In this document: positions 1 through 5,273 of the stretch, piece after piece
How positions within the stretch are numbered: position 1 is the stretch's first letter
Layout: each line of letters opens with the position of its first letter
Source: Actinomycetota bacterium
GTDB lineage: Bacteria > Actinomycetota > Actinomycetes > Actinomycetales > Microbacteriaceae
DNA: 6,809 nucleotides
Direction: 5' to 3'
Assembly (NCBI GenBank): GCA_016870695.1
Contig: VGAV01000128.1
Coordinates: 1 to 6,809 of the forward strand
Position numbers and translations under genes: made by a program
Notes under the pieces: model-generated
What the model saw: only the letters and a program-made list of their open reading frames with translations
What the model was told of the DNA's origin: nothing
Databases searched by the model: none

Positions 1-16
1 CGCGGACGGCGCCGCG

Positions 17-928
17 TCAGGCGGGGACGCGGAACCGCAGCCGCTCCTGGACGAGCAGGATGCCGGCGAAGACGATGACCGCACCGACGGGCTCGTTCCA
101 GGTCAGCCGCTCGCCGAGCACGACGATGCCGAGCGCGACGCCCACCACCGGCGTGATGTACGTGACGGTCGACGCGCGCGTCGGTCCCCATGCCCGCAGG
201 GTGTTCTGGTTCCACACGTAGGCGACGCCGGTCCCCAGCACGCCCAACGCGATCACGCTGAGCACGACGGCAAGGGTGAGGTCCATCGGCTCAGCCAGGA
301 TCAGCGGCGACAGCAGCAGCATGAACGCCGCCGCCGGGGCGATGTAGCCGAACGCGAAGACGGTGCCCGACAGCCCGCTGTCCCCGAGGAAGCGCCGCAT
401 GTACGCGAGGCTGAAGCCGTAGCAGGCGGTCGCCCCGAGGAGGGCGATCTGCGCGATCGTGCTCTCGGCGACCGCGGCGGCGGTCCCCGGCGCGATGATG
501 ACGACCACCCCGACGATGCCGACTCCGATCCCGGCGAGCTGCCCGCGCCGCAGCCGCTCCACGCGGAACACCGCCCACGCGAGGATCGCCGTCATGATGG
601 GCGTCGTCGCGTTGAAGATGCTCGCCAGGCCCGACGGCACATGCTGCTGCGCCCAGGCGAACAGCAGGTAGGGCACGACGCAGAAGGACGCGGCGAGGAC
701 GCACAGGTGCGCCCAGGTGCGCGGAGCGCGCGGCATCCGCTCCCTCCTGAGCAGGACGATCGCCCCCAGCGCGAGCGCCCCGAACAGCAGCCGTCCGCCC
801 GCCACCTGCGCGGGGGACAGCCCGGTCAGGGCGACGGCGATGAGAAGGAAGCTGGATCCCCACACGAGGCCGGTGAGGACGAACTGCACGGCCACGGAGG
901 CGGACGACGGAGACGAGGGGGATGCCAC
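17..928 (-). CDS. EamA/DMT-family transporter (drug/metabolite exporter-like permease)
   Basis: Integral inner-membrane permease of the drug/metabolite transporter superfamily; the substrate cannot be read from the sequence. From the GTG at 928 the protein is 303 residues, the normal size for two tandem EamA repeats, and shows about ten hydrophobic segments. Repeat 1 opens with TGLVWGSSFLL (about residues 19-29). Repeat 2 closes with PVVGVALGIVVLGERLTWNE followed by a last helix ending FAGILLV, the typical EamA C-terminal pattern. A GTG at 961 would add 11 residues (MAPGRGHIVGT). I prefer 928 because a TATCGT -10 box lies 7 bases upstream of it, which fits a leaderless mRNA, while neither start has a well-spaced Shine-Dalgarno. 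The MFS gene on the same strand ends 93 bases upstream, so co-transcription is possible. Family call is firm; function is not. Confidence 0.9.
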   Translation of the reverse strand: MASPSSPSSASVAVQFVLTGLVWGSSFLLIAVALTGLSPAQVAGGRLLFGALALGAIVLLRRERMPRAPRTWAHLCVLAASFCVVPYLLFAWAQQHVPSGLASIFNATTPIMTAILAWAVFRVERLRRGQLAGIGVGIVGVVVIIAPGTAAAVAESTIAQIALLGATACYGFSLAYMRRFLGDSGLSGTVFAFGYIAPAAAFMLLLSPLILAEPMDLTLAVVLSVIALGVLGTGVAYVWNQNTLRAWGPTRASTVTYITPVVGVALGIVVLGERLTWNEPVGAVIVFAGILLVQERLRFRVPA

Positions 929-935
929 GGTCCCG

Positions 936-941
936 ACGATA
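936..941 (-). promoter_or_regulatory. -10 box TATCGT, probable leaderless promoter of the EamA gene
   Basis: On the minus strand TATCGT fits the actinobacterial TAnnnT -10 pattern and ends 7 bases before the GTG at 928, which would put the transcription start at or next to the start codon. No convincing -35 box is seen. The nearest purine-rich stretch (GGAGG at 951-947) is about 18 bases from the GTG, too far for a usual ribosome binding site, which favours leaderless translation. Confidence 0.4.
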
Positions 942-1021
942 TGCCCCCTCCCCGGCGCCACCGAGGGCGGGCGGCTGCGACGTCCGTTTTCCGCCGGATC
1001 CTGTCCGTCCCGCGCCGCGCG

Positions 1022-2338
1022 TCAGGGCTCGGGATGCCGGGCGTCGTACTGGCGGAAGCGCGGTGAGAGCCGCACGAGCAGACCGACGAGCGCGAGGATG
1101 ATCACGCCGCCCAGGAGCGGCGGGAACCACAGGGCCGCGAAGGTGGCCAGCGTCCCGGCGTAGAGCGCGCCCACGCGGGGACCGCCCGCGACCACGACGA
1201 TGAAGATGCCCTGCAGGCGGCCGCGCATCGCATCCGGCACGGCGGCCTGCATCATCGTCGACCGGTAGATCGCGCTGACGTTGTCCGCCGCCCCGGCCAG
1301 CGCCATCGCCACCGCCGCGCACACGATCAGCGTGACGTTGGCGTGCGTCTCGTCCACGGCATCCGGGGCGAACCATCCCATCGACGCCGCGACGAGGACG
1401 AGACCGAACAGCACGATCGCGACGCCGTACCCCTGGATCGCCCTCTCGATGCCGAGGCCCTGGCGACGGACGCGGCCGATGGGGCCCGAGAAGAGGCTCG
1501 AGACGAGGACGCCGACCGCGACGGACGCGGTGAGCGCCCCGGTCGTGACCGCCCCGCCGCCCAGCAGCACGGCGCCGATCGCGGGGAACAGGGTCAGCGG
1601 CTGTCCGAAGGTCATGGCGATGATGTCGAGGATGTACTGCAGGCGGATGTTGCCCGCGCGGCGGAGGAAGTCCCACCCGTCGCGGAGGGACTCGAGCCCG
1701 ACGCGCGACACCGCCCCCTCGGGGCGGATCCGCGGGAGCGTCCACAGGCCGAGGAAGAGGCCCAGCATGAGGACGACGTCGACGGTGTACGTCCAGGCGT
1801 AGCCGGAGACGGCCACGAGGACACCGGCCAGCGCGGGTCCCGCCATGACCATGAGCCCGGCTCCGACCCCCTGGAGCGCCGCTGCCGCGGGTAGCAGGTC
1901 GCGCGGGATCAGGCGCGGCACGATGGCGGACCGGGTGGCCATGACGATGGAGTTCGCGGCGGCGTTGACGATGCTGAGGGCGTACAAGGACCAGACGGTC
2001 TCGCTCGAGGTCCAGGCGAGGACCGCCAGCAGCACCGTCGACGAGAACGTCACGGTCGCGGCGATGAGGGCGACCGTCCGGCGGTCGAAGGCGTCGGCGA
2101 GCATGCCGCCGTAGAGGCCGGCGAGCACCATCGGCAGCAGCCCGGCGACGGCGACCATGGACACGGCGAACGTGCTGCCGGTCAGCTCGAACACGTGAAG
2201 CATGATCGCGACGATGGTCAGCTGACCGCCGAGGCCGGCGAGGGTCGAGCCGATCCACAGTCGCGCGAACGCGGGGGAGTGCGTGAGGGGCCGCAGGTCG
2301 ATGAAGCGCGCGTGCCGCTCGGTCGTCTCGGCGCTCAC
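1022..2338 (-). CDS. MFS transporter, MFS_3 / enterobactin-exporter (EntS)-like family
   Basis: Major facilitator superfamily membrane protein of 438 residues, a usual length for 12 transmembrane helices; probably a proton-coupled exporter. The loop after helix 2 holds the MFS motif A pattern [11 protein letters not shown] (residues 77-87). [20 protein letters not shown] (136-155) and the C-terminal half pattern [16 protein letters not shown] (364-379) followed by GGPRVG (385-390) are typical of the MFS_3 group, which includes siderophore and macrolide exporters. An internal positively charged loop [12 protein letters not shown] (285-296) sits where the second-half motif A copy is expected. 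The start is a GTG at 2338; the bases just upstream are pyrimidine-rich on the coding strand with no Shine-Dalgarno, yet no other start fits the N-terminus. The substrate is unknown. Siderophore export would suit the iron-uptake genes nearby but is unsupported. Divergent from rpsO. Confidence 0.9.
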   Translation of the reverse strand: MSAETTERHARFIDLRPLTHSPAFARLWIGSTLAGLGGQLTIVAIMLHVFELTGSTFAVSMVAVAGLLPMVLAGLYGGMLADAFDRRTVALIAATVTFSSTVLLAVLAWTSSETVWSLYALSIVNAAANSIVMATRSAIVPRLIPRDLLPAAAALQGVGAGLMVMAGPALAGVLVAVSGYAWTYTVDVVLMLGLFLGLWTLPRIRPEGAVSRVGLESLRDGWDFLRRAGNIRLQYILDIIAMTFGQPLTLFPAIGAVLLGGGAVTTGALTASVAVGVLVSSLFSGPIGRVRRQGLGIERAIQGYGVAIVLFGLVLVAASMGWFAPDAVDETHANVTLIVCAAVAMALAGAADNVSAIYRSTMMQAAVPDAMRGRLQGIFIVVVAGGPRVGALYAGTLATFAALWFPPLLGGVIILALVGLLVRLSPRFRQYDARHPEP

Positions 2339-2370
2339 GAGCGGAAGGTGGGGGAGGGGATCACCTGTCG

Positions 2371-2376
2371 AGCTTA
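2371..2376 (-). promoter_or_regulatory. Possible -10 box TAAGCT for the MFS gene
   Basis: On the minus strand TAAGCT matches TAnnnT and would start transcription near 2364, leaving a leader of about 26 bases before the GTG at 2338. It is the only such hexamer I found in the short upstream gap on that strand. No clear -35 element accompanies it, so this is tentative. Confidence 0.25.
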
Positions 2377-2402
2377 CGTTCCTCGCCTCGGCCGCGGACT
2401 GG

Positions 2403-2408
2403 TAGACT
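2403..2408 (+). promoter_or_regulatory. -10 box TAGACT of the rpsO promoter
   Basis: TAGACT matches the actinobacterial TAnnnT consensus and lies 97 bases before the rpsO start. It predicts transcription from about 2415 and a leader of about 85 bases. The -35 region (about 2380-2386) does not resemble TTGACA. It also argues against the in-frame ATG at 2410, which would lie upstream of the predicted transcription start. Confidence 0.55.
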
Positions 2409-2414
2409 CATGCG

Positions 2415-2499
2415 GTTGCCGTTCGATCGGCCGCGGATAAAGAGAGCTCGCACATCAGGTGCCGGGCGCCGCGCAATGAGAAGGAAGGGGATCCCATCT
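2415..2499 (+). promoter_or_regulatory. rpsO 5' leader, possible S15 autoregulatory RNA
   Basis: This stretch between the predicted transcription start and the rpsO ATG holds no gene. A short stem can form near its 5' end: GCCG (2418-2421) with CGGC (2428-2431) around a six-base loop. A second GC-rich patch follows at 2459-2474. S15 is known to repress its own translation through leader structures that differ between bacterial phyla, so an autoregulatory role is plausible. I cannot match this leader to a known family by eye. Confidence 0.3.
2481..2490 (+). promoter_or_regulatory. rpsO ribosome binding site
   Basis: The purine run AAGGAAGGGG ends nine bases before the ATG at 2500 and fixes that codon as the rpsO start. 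The upstream in-frame ATGs at 2410 and 2476 have no comparable site and would give a protein longer than normal S15. Confidence 0.7.
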
Positions 2500-2769
2500 A
2501 TGGCACTCGAAGCAGACGTCAAGAAGGCGATCATCGAAGAGTACGCGACGCACCCCGGTGACACCGGATCCCCCGAGGTGCAGGTCGCAATGCTGACGCA
2601 GCGCATCAAGGACCTCACCGAGCACCTCAAGGCACACAAGCACGACCACCACTCGCGCCGTGGCCTGTTCCTGCTCGTCGGTCAGCGCCGTCGCCTGCTG
2701 GGTTACCTGCAGGACGTCGACATCAACCGTTACCGCTCGCTCATCGAGCGCCTCGGTCTGCGTCGCTGA
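2500..2769 (+). CDS. rpsO: 30S ribosomal protein S15
   Basis: Primary 16S rRNA-binding protein of the small subunit platform; it nucleates central-domain assembly and makes an intersubunit bridge. The product is 89 residues, the standard S15 length. Family hallmarks are DTGSPEVQ (residues 21-28), [25 protein letters not shown] (32-56, with the rRNA-contacting H42, H46, D49 and S52) and [29 protein letters not shown] at the C-terminus. The start is the ATG with the strong ribosome binding site at 2481-2490. The gene has its own promoter (-10 at 2403) and is followed 35 bases later by a 13-bp hairpin, so it looks monocistronic. In many bacteria rpsO is followed by pnp; here the next gene is a convergent dioxygenase and no pnp is present. 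Identification is essentially certain. Confidence 0.98.
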   Translation: MALEADVKKAIIEEYATHPGDTGSPEVQVAMLTQRIKDLTEHLKAHKHDHHSRRGLFLLVGQRRRLLGYLQDVDINRYRSLIERLGLRR

Positions 2770-2804
2770 GCGCACCAGCGTTCTATCGCGCAAAACATTC
2801 TTGG

Positions 2805-2833
2805 AAGGCCGCCCCACGGTGTGGGGCGGCCTT
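2805..2833 (+). terminator. rpsO transcription terminator (13-bp hairpin)
   Basis: AAGGCCGCCCCAC (2805-2817) pairs perfectly with GTGGGGCGGCCTT (2821-2833) around the three-base loop GGT. It starts 35 bases after the rpsO stop. No T-run follows, which is common for actinobacterial terminators. The stem ends in AA/TT pairs, so it could act on both strands. Confidence 0.85.
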
Positions 2834-2843
2834 CGGCGTTCCC

Positions 2844-2864
2844 GGATGCCACCCGGTGGCATCC
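2844..2864. terminator. Second hairpin between convergent genes, built from GGATGCC/GGCATCC
   Basis: GGATGCCAC (2844-2852) pairs with GTGGCATCC (2856-2864) around the loop CCG. It lies 11 bases past the first hairpin and 48 bases downstream of the stop of the minus-strand dioxygenase gene. It could terminate that gene or back up the rpsO terminator. Its arms each carry a copy of a 7-mer that is over-represented throughout the window. Confidence 0.6.
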
Positions 2865-2912
2865 ATCCTGACGGCCGCGCCGGACGGGCGCCGGGCGGGT
2901 AACGGAGACGGC

Positions 2913-3929
2913 TCAGGATGCCGCGCGGGCGGCGACCAGGTCGGGGTGCCAGCGCTCCGCGACGTCGGGGTGGGCCCGCAGGCGGGACTTGAGTGCGTTC
3001 TCGCCGTACGTGGCGTAGATGGGGTTCGACGGGTCCTGCGTGACGCCGCGGGACTGCGCCGCCAGCTCGGCGGAAAGCTCCATGATCGGCAGGCGGGTAT
3101 CCAGCGCGGGGTTGAAGAAGAACGGCACCGAGATCCGCTCGTCGGGGAAGGTCGGCGAGATGACGCGGTGGTTCGTCGCCGTCAGGTATCCCTGCGTCGC
3201 GTGCTCGAGGAGCTCGCCGATGTTGACGACGAACGCGCCGGGCACCGGGGGAGCGTCGACCCACTCGCCGTCGCGCTGCACCTGCAGGCCGCCCTTGCCG
3301 GGCTCGACCCAGAGCAGCGTGAGGACGCCCGAGTCCTTGTGGGCGCCGACGCCCTGTTGCGGCGTGGGGTCGTCCTTGCCGGGGTAGCGGACGATCTTGA
3401 TCAGCGTCTGCGGGTCGCCGAAGTGGTCGTCGAAGAAGTGCTCGTCGGCGCCGAGGGCGACCGCCCAGGCGCCCAGCAGGCGGCGGGCGACCCCGGTCAG
3501 GTGCTCGTGCCACTCGGCGACGACGTCCTTCAGCTCCGGCTGCGCGGCCGGCCAGAGGTTGGGGCCGACCAGGCGGTTGAAGCCGGGGCCGTCCGGGTCG
3601 ACGATGGGCTCCCGCTCGGGACCGATGTCGATCTGCTCGCGCCAGTCGACGCGTCCCTGCGTACGCTCGCCGCCCACGCGCGTGTACCCGCGGAAGTGGG
3701 GGCTCGTCACGTTCTCGATCGAGAGCTTCTCGGCCTCGGGCAGCGCGAAGAAGTCCTTCGCCGCCTGGAGCAGGCGCTCCTCGAGCGCGGGGCTGACGCC
3801 GGTCCCCGTGAGGTAGAAGAACCCCACGTCGTGCGTCGCCGCCCGGAGGTCGTCGCGGAAGCGCGCGGCGGCATCCGGGCCCTGGTCGAGCTGGGAGAGG
3901 TCGAGGACGGGGAGGTTCAGGTCGGACAT
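2913..3929 (-). CDS. Isopenicillin N synthase-like 2-oxoglutarate/Fe(II) dioxygenase
   Basis: Soluble non-heme iron oxygenase of 338 residues, the usual size for this family, which couples 2-oxoglutarate decarboxylation to substrate oxidation. The N-terminal DIOX_N-type region begins LPVLDLSQL (6-14), with VGFFYLTGTGV at 35-45. The jelly-roll core carries the metal triad H197-x-D199 (in GVGAHKDSGVLTLLW) and H254 (TNHRV). R265-I-S267 is the RxS motif that binds the 2-oxoglutarate carboxylate, so the enzyme should be active. The substrate is unknown; relatives include isopenicillin N synthase, plant-type hydroxylases and the ethylene-forming enzyme. The ATG at 3929 has no Shine-Dalgarno, but a TAGCCT box lies just upstream, suggesting a leaderless mRNA. 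It converges on rpsO and diverges from the iron-uptake operon; whether its need for Fe(II) explains that neighbourhood is unknown. Confidence 0.93.
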   Translation of the reverse strand: MSDLNLPVLDLSQLDQGPDAAARFRDDLRAATHDVGFFYLTGTGVSPALEERLLQAAKDFFALPEAEKLSIENVTSPHFRGYTRVGGERTQGRVDWREQIDIGPEREPIVDPDGPGFNRLVGPNLWPAAQPELKDVVAEWHEHLTGVARRLLGAWAVALGADEHFFDDHFGDPQTLIKIVRYPGKDDPTPQQGVGAHKDSGVLTLLWVEPGKGGLQVQRDGEWVDAPPVPGAFVVNIGELLEHATQGYLTATNHRVISPTFPDERISVPFFFNPALDTRLPIMELSAELAAQSRGVTQDPSNPIYATYGENALKSRLRAHPDVAERWHPDLVAARAAS

Positions 3930-3935
3930 GCGACG

Positions 3936-3941
3936 AGGCTA
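3936..3941 (-). promoter_or_regulatory. -10 box TAGCCT, probable leaderless promoter of the dioxygenase gene
   Basis: On the minus strand TAGCCT fits TAnnnT and ends six bases before the ATG at 3929, which places the expected transcription start on the A of the start codon. No ribosome binding site is visible before that ATG. Leaderless mRNAs with exactly this arrangement are common in actinobacteria. No clear -35 box is seen. Confidence 0.5.
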
Positions 3942-4085
3942 GATCGCCGGGAGGGGCCCGGGGCGAATGTTGCGAGGCGTTACCCGCGGGGAGCGGGCGA
4001 CCGCGCCCCGGGGCCGCCGCGACGTCGCGGACGGGCCGGGATCCGCGTGATCCTGCGGCGGAGCCCGTGTTACACCCGCTCTGAG

Positions 4086-4126
4086 ACCCCGCCGGGTGGC
4101 GGAGAAACCCCGCCGATCGGCGGGGT
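4086..4126. repeat. Cluster of direct and inverted ACCCCGCCG repeats (operator or hairpin)
   Basis: The nonamer ACCCCGCCG occurs at 4086-4094 and again at 4107-4115, 21 bases apart (two helical turns). Its reverse complement CGGCGGGGT is at 4118-4126. The second and third copies form a perfect 20-bp palindrome, ACCCCGCCGATCGGCGGGGT (4107-4126). A smaller hairpin, CCGCC (4089-4093) with GGCGG (4098-4102), overlaps the first copy. Position just upstream of the candidate efeU -10 box suggests a regulator operator; a hairpin terminator or attenuator is the alternative. No regulator gene is present in the window. Confidence 0.5.
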
Positions 4127-4148
4127 GTGGGCGCGGCACGATCCTGCG

Positions 4149-4154
4149 TATCGT
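4149..4154 (+). promoter_or_regulatory. Candidate -10 box TATCGT for efeUOB
   Basis: TATCGT fits TAnnnT and would start transcription at about 4161, right at the left edge of the iron box, leaving a leader of about 72 bases to the efeU GTG. The -35 region is not convincing. The same hexamer sits before the EamA gene. An alternative start nearer efeU cannot be excluded. Confidence 0.35.
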
Positions 4155-4161
4155 TTCCGGG

Positions 4162-4180
4162 TCAGGTGAGGCTGTCCTTA
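4162..4180 (+). promoter_or_regulatory. DtxR/IdeR-type iron box controlling efeUOB
   Basis: TCAGGTGAGGCTGTCCTTA matches the DtxR/IdeR consensus TnAGGTnAGnCTnACCTnA at 13 of the 14 specified positions; only the A at position 14 is replaced by T. It lies 52 bases before the efeU start, overlapping or just following the candidate promoter. The bases also form a 20-bp imperfect palindrome, AGGTGAGG (4164-4171) and CCTTACCT (4176-4183), so a second weaker box offset by five bases (core 4169-4183) may overlap it. DtxR-family repressors bind such boxes when loaded with Fe(II), so repression of the operon in iron excess is the expected result. Confidence 0.75.
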
Positions 4181-4232
4181 CCTCCCGCAGTGCCGCGGTG
4201 TTCCACCCCGTCCCGAAAGTCGGATATCACCC

Positions 4233-5273
4233 GTGCTTGCCAGCTTCTTCGCCACGTTCATCGTCGGCCTCCGCGAGGGTCTCGAAGCCGCCCTCGTCGT
4301 CGGCATTCTCGTCGCCTACCTCACGCGCCTCGATCGTCGCGACGCGCTTCCGCGGCTCTGGGCGGGCGTGGGTCTCGCCGTCGCCCTCGCGGTCGCGGTC
4401 GGCGCGGTCTTCACCTTCGGCGCCTACATGCTCACATTCCAGGCGCAGGAGCTGCTCGGCGGAGGACTCTCGCTCCTCGCGGTCGCGATGGTCACCTGGA
4501 TGATCTTCTGGATGCAACGGGCCGGTCGGTCGCTGAAGGCCGGTCTCGAGGGCGGCGTGGACACGGCGCTGCGCGGCGGCGTCTGGGCCCTCGTCGCGGT
4601 CGGTTTCGTGTCCGTGGCGCGCGAGGGCGTCGAGACGACGCTGCTGCTGTGGTCGATGGTGCAGTCCTTCGGCTCGAAGCCGATCGCGCTCGTCGGCGCG
4701 CTCCTCGGCCTCGTCCTGGCCGTCCTGCTGGGCTGGCTCATCGCCCGCGGCATGCTGCGGCTCGACCTCGGCCGGTTCTTCACCTGGACCGGCGGCTTCC
4801 TCGTCGTGGTCGCGGCGGGCGTCCTCGCGTACGCCGTCCACGACCTGCAGGAGGCCGGGGCCCTTCCCGGGCCGTTCCGCGCAGGGGCGCCGGTCGACCC
4901 GGCCACGGGGCTCGTCGTGACGGGCTGGGCCGGCTTCCCGTTCGGGTGGGCGTTCGACGTCTCGGACCGCATCGCCCCCACCAGCCCGATCGCGGCCCTC
5001 CTGCAGGCGACCGTCGGCTTCATGCCGGCGATGACGTGGCTGCAGGTCGTCGCCTGGATCGTGTACCTCGCCGTCGTCGTCCCGCTCTTCGTGCGCGGGG
5101 TCCGCGCCCATCGCCGCCCCCGCGCGTCCACACCTTCGGAGACCGCAGCTCCGACGTCGACCTCCCCCGTCGCCCCCGTCCCTGCCCCGGGCGACGAGGC
5201 CCTCCCCGTCTCCGATGCCGCCCGCGTGCCCGACGCGGCGGCCTCCGCCCCTGATCCGAATGGAGCATCATGA
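4233..5273 (+). CDS. efeU: Ftr1-family iron permease EfeU (ferrous iron uptake)
   Basis: Membrane permease that moves iron into the cytoplasm after oxidation by the partner peroxidase, as the channel subunit of EfeUOB. The 346 residues contain about seven hydrophobic helices and both iron-binding REGxE motifs of the Ftr1 family: R14-E-G-L-E18 in helix 1 and R130-E-G-V-E134 in helix 4. AGVLAYAVHDLQEAGALPGP (195-214) is a typical EfeU stretch. The GTG at 4233 places the first REGLE at the expected distance from the N-terminus; only a weak purine run (GAAAG, 4215-4219) precedes it. After the last helix (to about 288) comes a cytoplasmic or external tail of about 55 residues rich in Pro, Ala, Ser and Thr, longer than the family core. 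The stop overlaps the efeO start by four bases (ATGA). An iron box lies upstream. Confidence 0.95.
   Translation: MLASFFATFIVGLREGLEAALVVGILVAYLTRLDRRDALPRLWAGVGLAVALAVAVGAVFTFGAYMLTFQAQELLGGGLSLLAVAMVTWMIFWMQRAGRSLKAGLEGGVDTALRGGVWALVAVGFVSVAREGVETTLLLWSMVQSFGSKPIALVGALLGLVLAVLLGWLIARGMLRLDLGRFFTWTGGFLVVVAAGVLAYAVHDLQEAGALPGPFRAGAPVDPATGLVVTGWAGFPFGWAFDVSDRIAPTSPIAALLQATVGFMPAMTWLQVVAWIVYLAVVVPLFVRGVRAHRRPRASTPSETAAPTSTSPVAPVPAPGDEALPVSDAARVPDAAASAPDPNGAS
5262..5265 (+). promoter_or_regulatory. efeO ribosome binding site inside the end of efeU
   Basis: GGAG ends four bases before the ATG at 5270, slightly closer than usual. Together with the ATGA overlap it points to translational coupling of efeO to efeU and supports the chosen start, which is followed directly by a lipoprotein signal. 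Confidence 0.5.

Larger units (their letters stand above)
3930..4232. other. Divergent intergenic region between the dioxygenase gene and efeU
   Basis: This 303-base gap has no credible gene; the open frames crossing it lack family similarity and ribosome binding sites. It contains, from left to right, the leaderless dioxygenase promoter (3936-3941), a very GC-rich stretch with nothing recognisable (about 3950-4060), a small inverted repeat GTGTTACAC (4067-4075), the palindrome cluster (4086-4126), a candidate efeU -10 box (4149-4154) and the iron box (4162-4180). Confidence 0.7.

Noticed and set aside
929..961. Longer EamA protein starting at GTG 961
   Set aside because: No Shine-Dalgarno or -10 box at a useful distance; the GTG at 928 has a leaderless -10 box. 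Not fully excluded.
291..2258. A 655-codon open frame on the minus strand spanning both transporter genes
   Set aside because: It is out of frame with two clear membrane-protein genes, is extremely rich in Arg, Gly and Pro and has no family motif; such shadow frames are usual at this GC content.
2410..2499. N-terminal extension of S15 from the in-frame ATG at 2410 or 2476
   Set aside because: The ATG at 2410 precedes the predicted transcription start, neither has a ribosome binding site, and S15 is normally 89 residues as from 2500.
2361..2499. Search for a tRNA or other small RNA gene between the MFS gene and rpsO
   Set aside because: No cloverleaf pattern or TTCRANNY-type motif is present in a suitable arrangement; the stretch is explained as promoter and leader.
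4067..4075. Small inverted repeat GTGTTACAC as a possible operator
   Set aside because: Only four-base arms around one base, too short to separate from chance without comparison to relatives.
2856..4169. A 437-codon plus-strand open frame over the dioxygenase gene
   Set aside because: Opposite to a dioxygenase with an intact HxD...H and RxS set; composition is that of a GC-rich shadow frame, and its start lies inside the intergenic hairpin.
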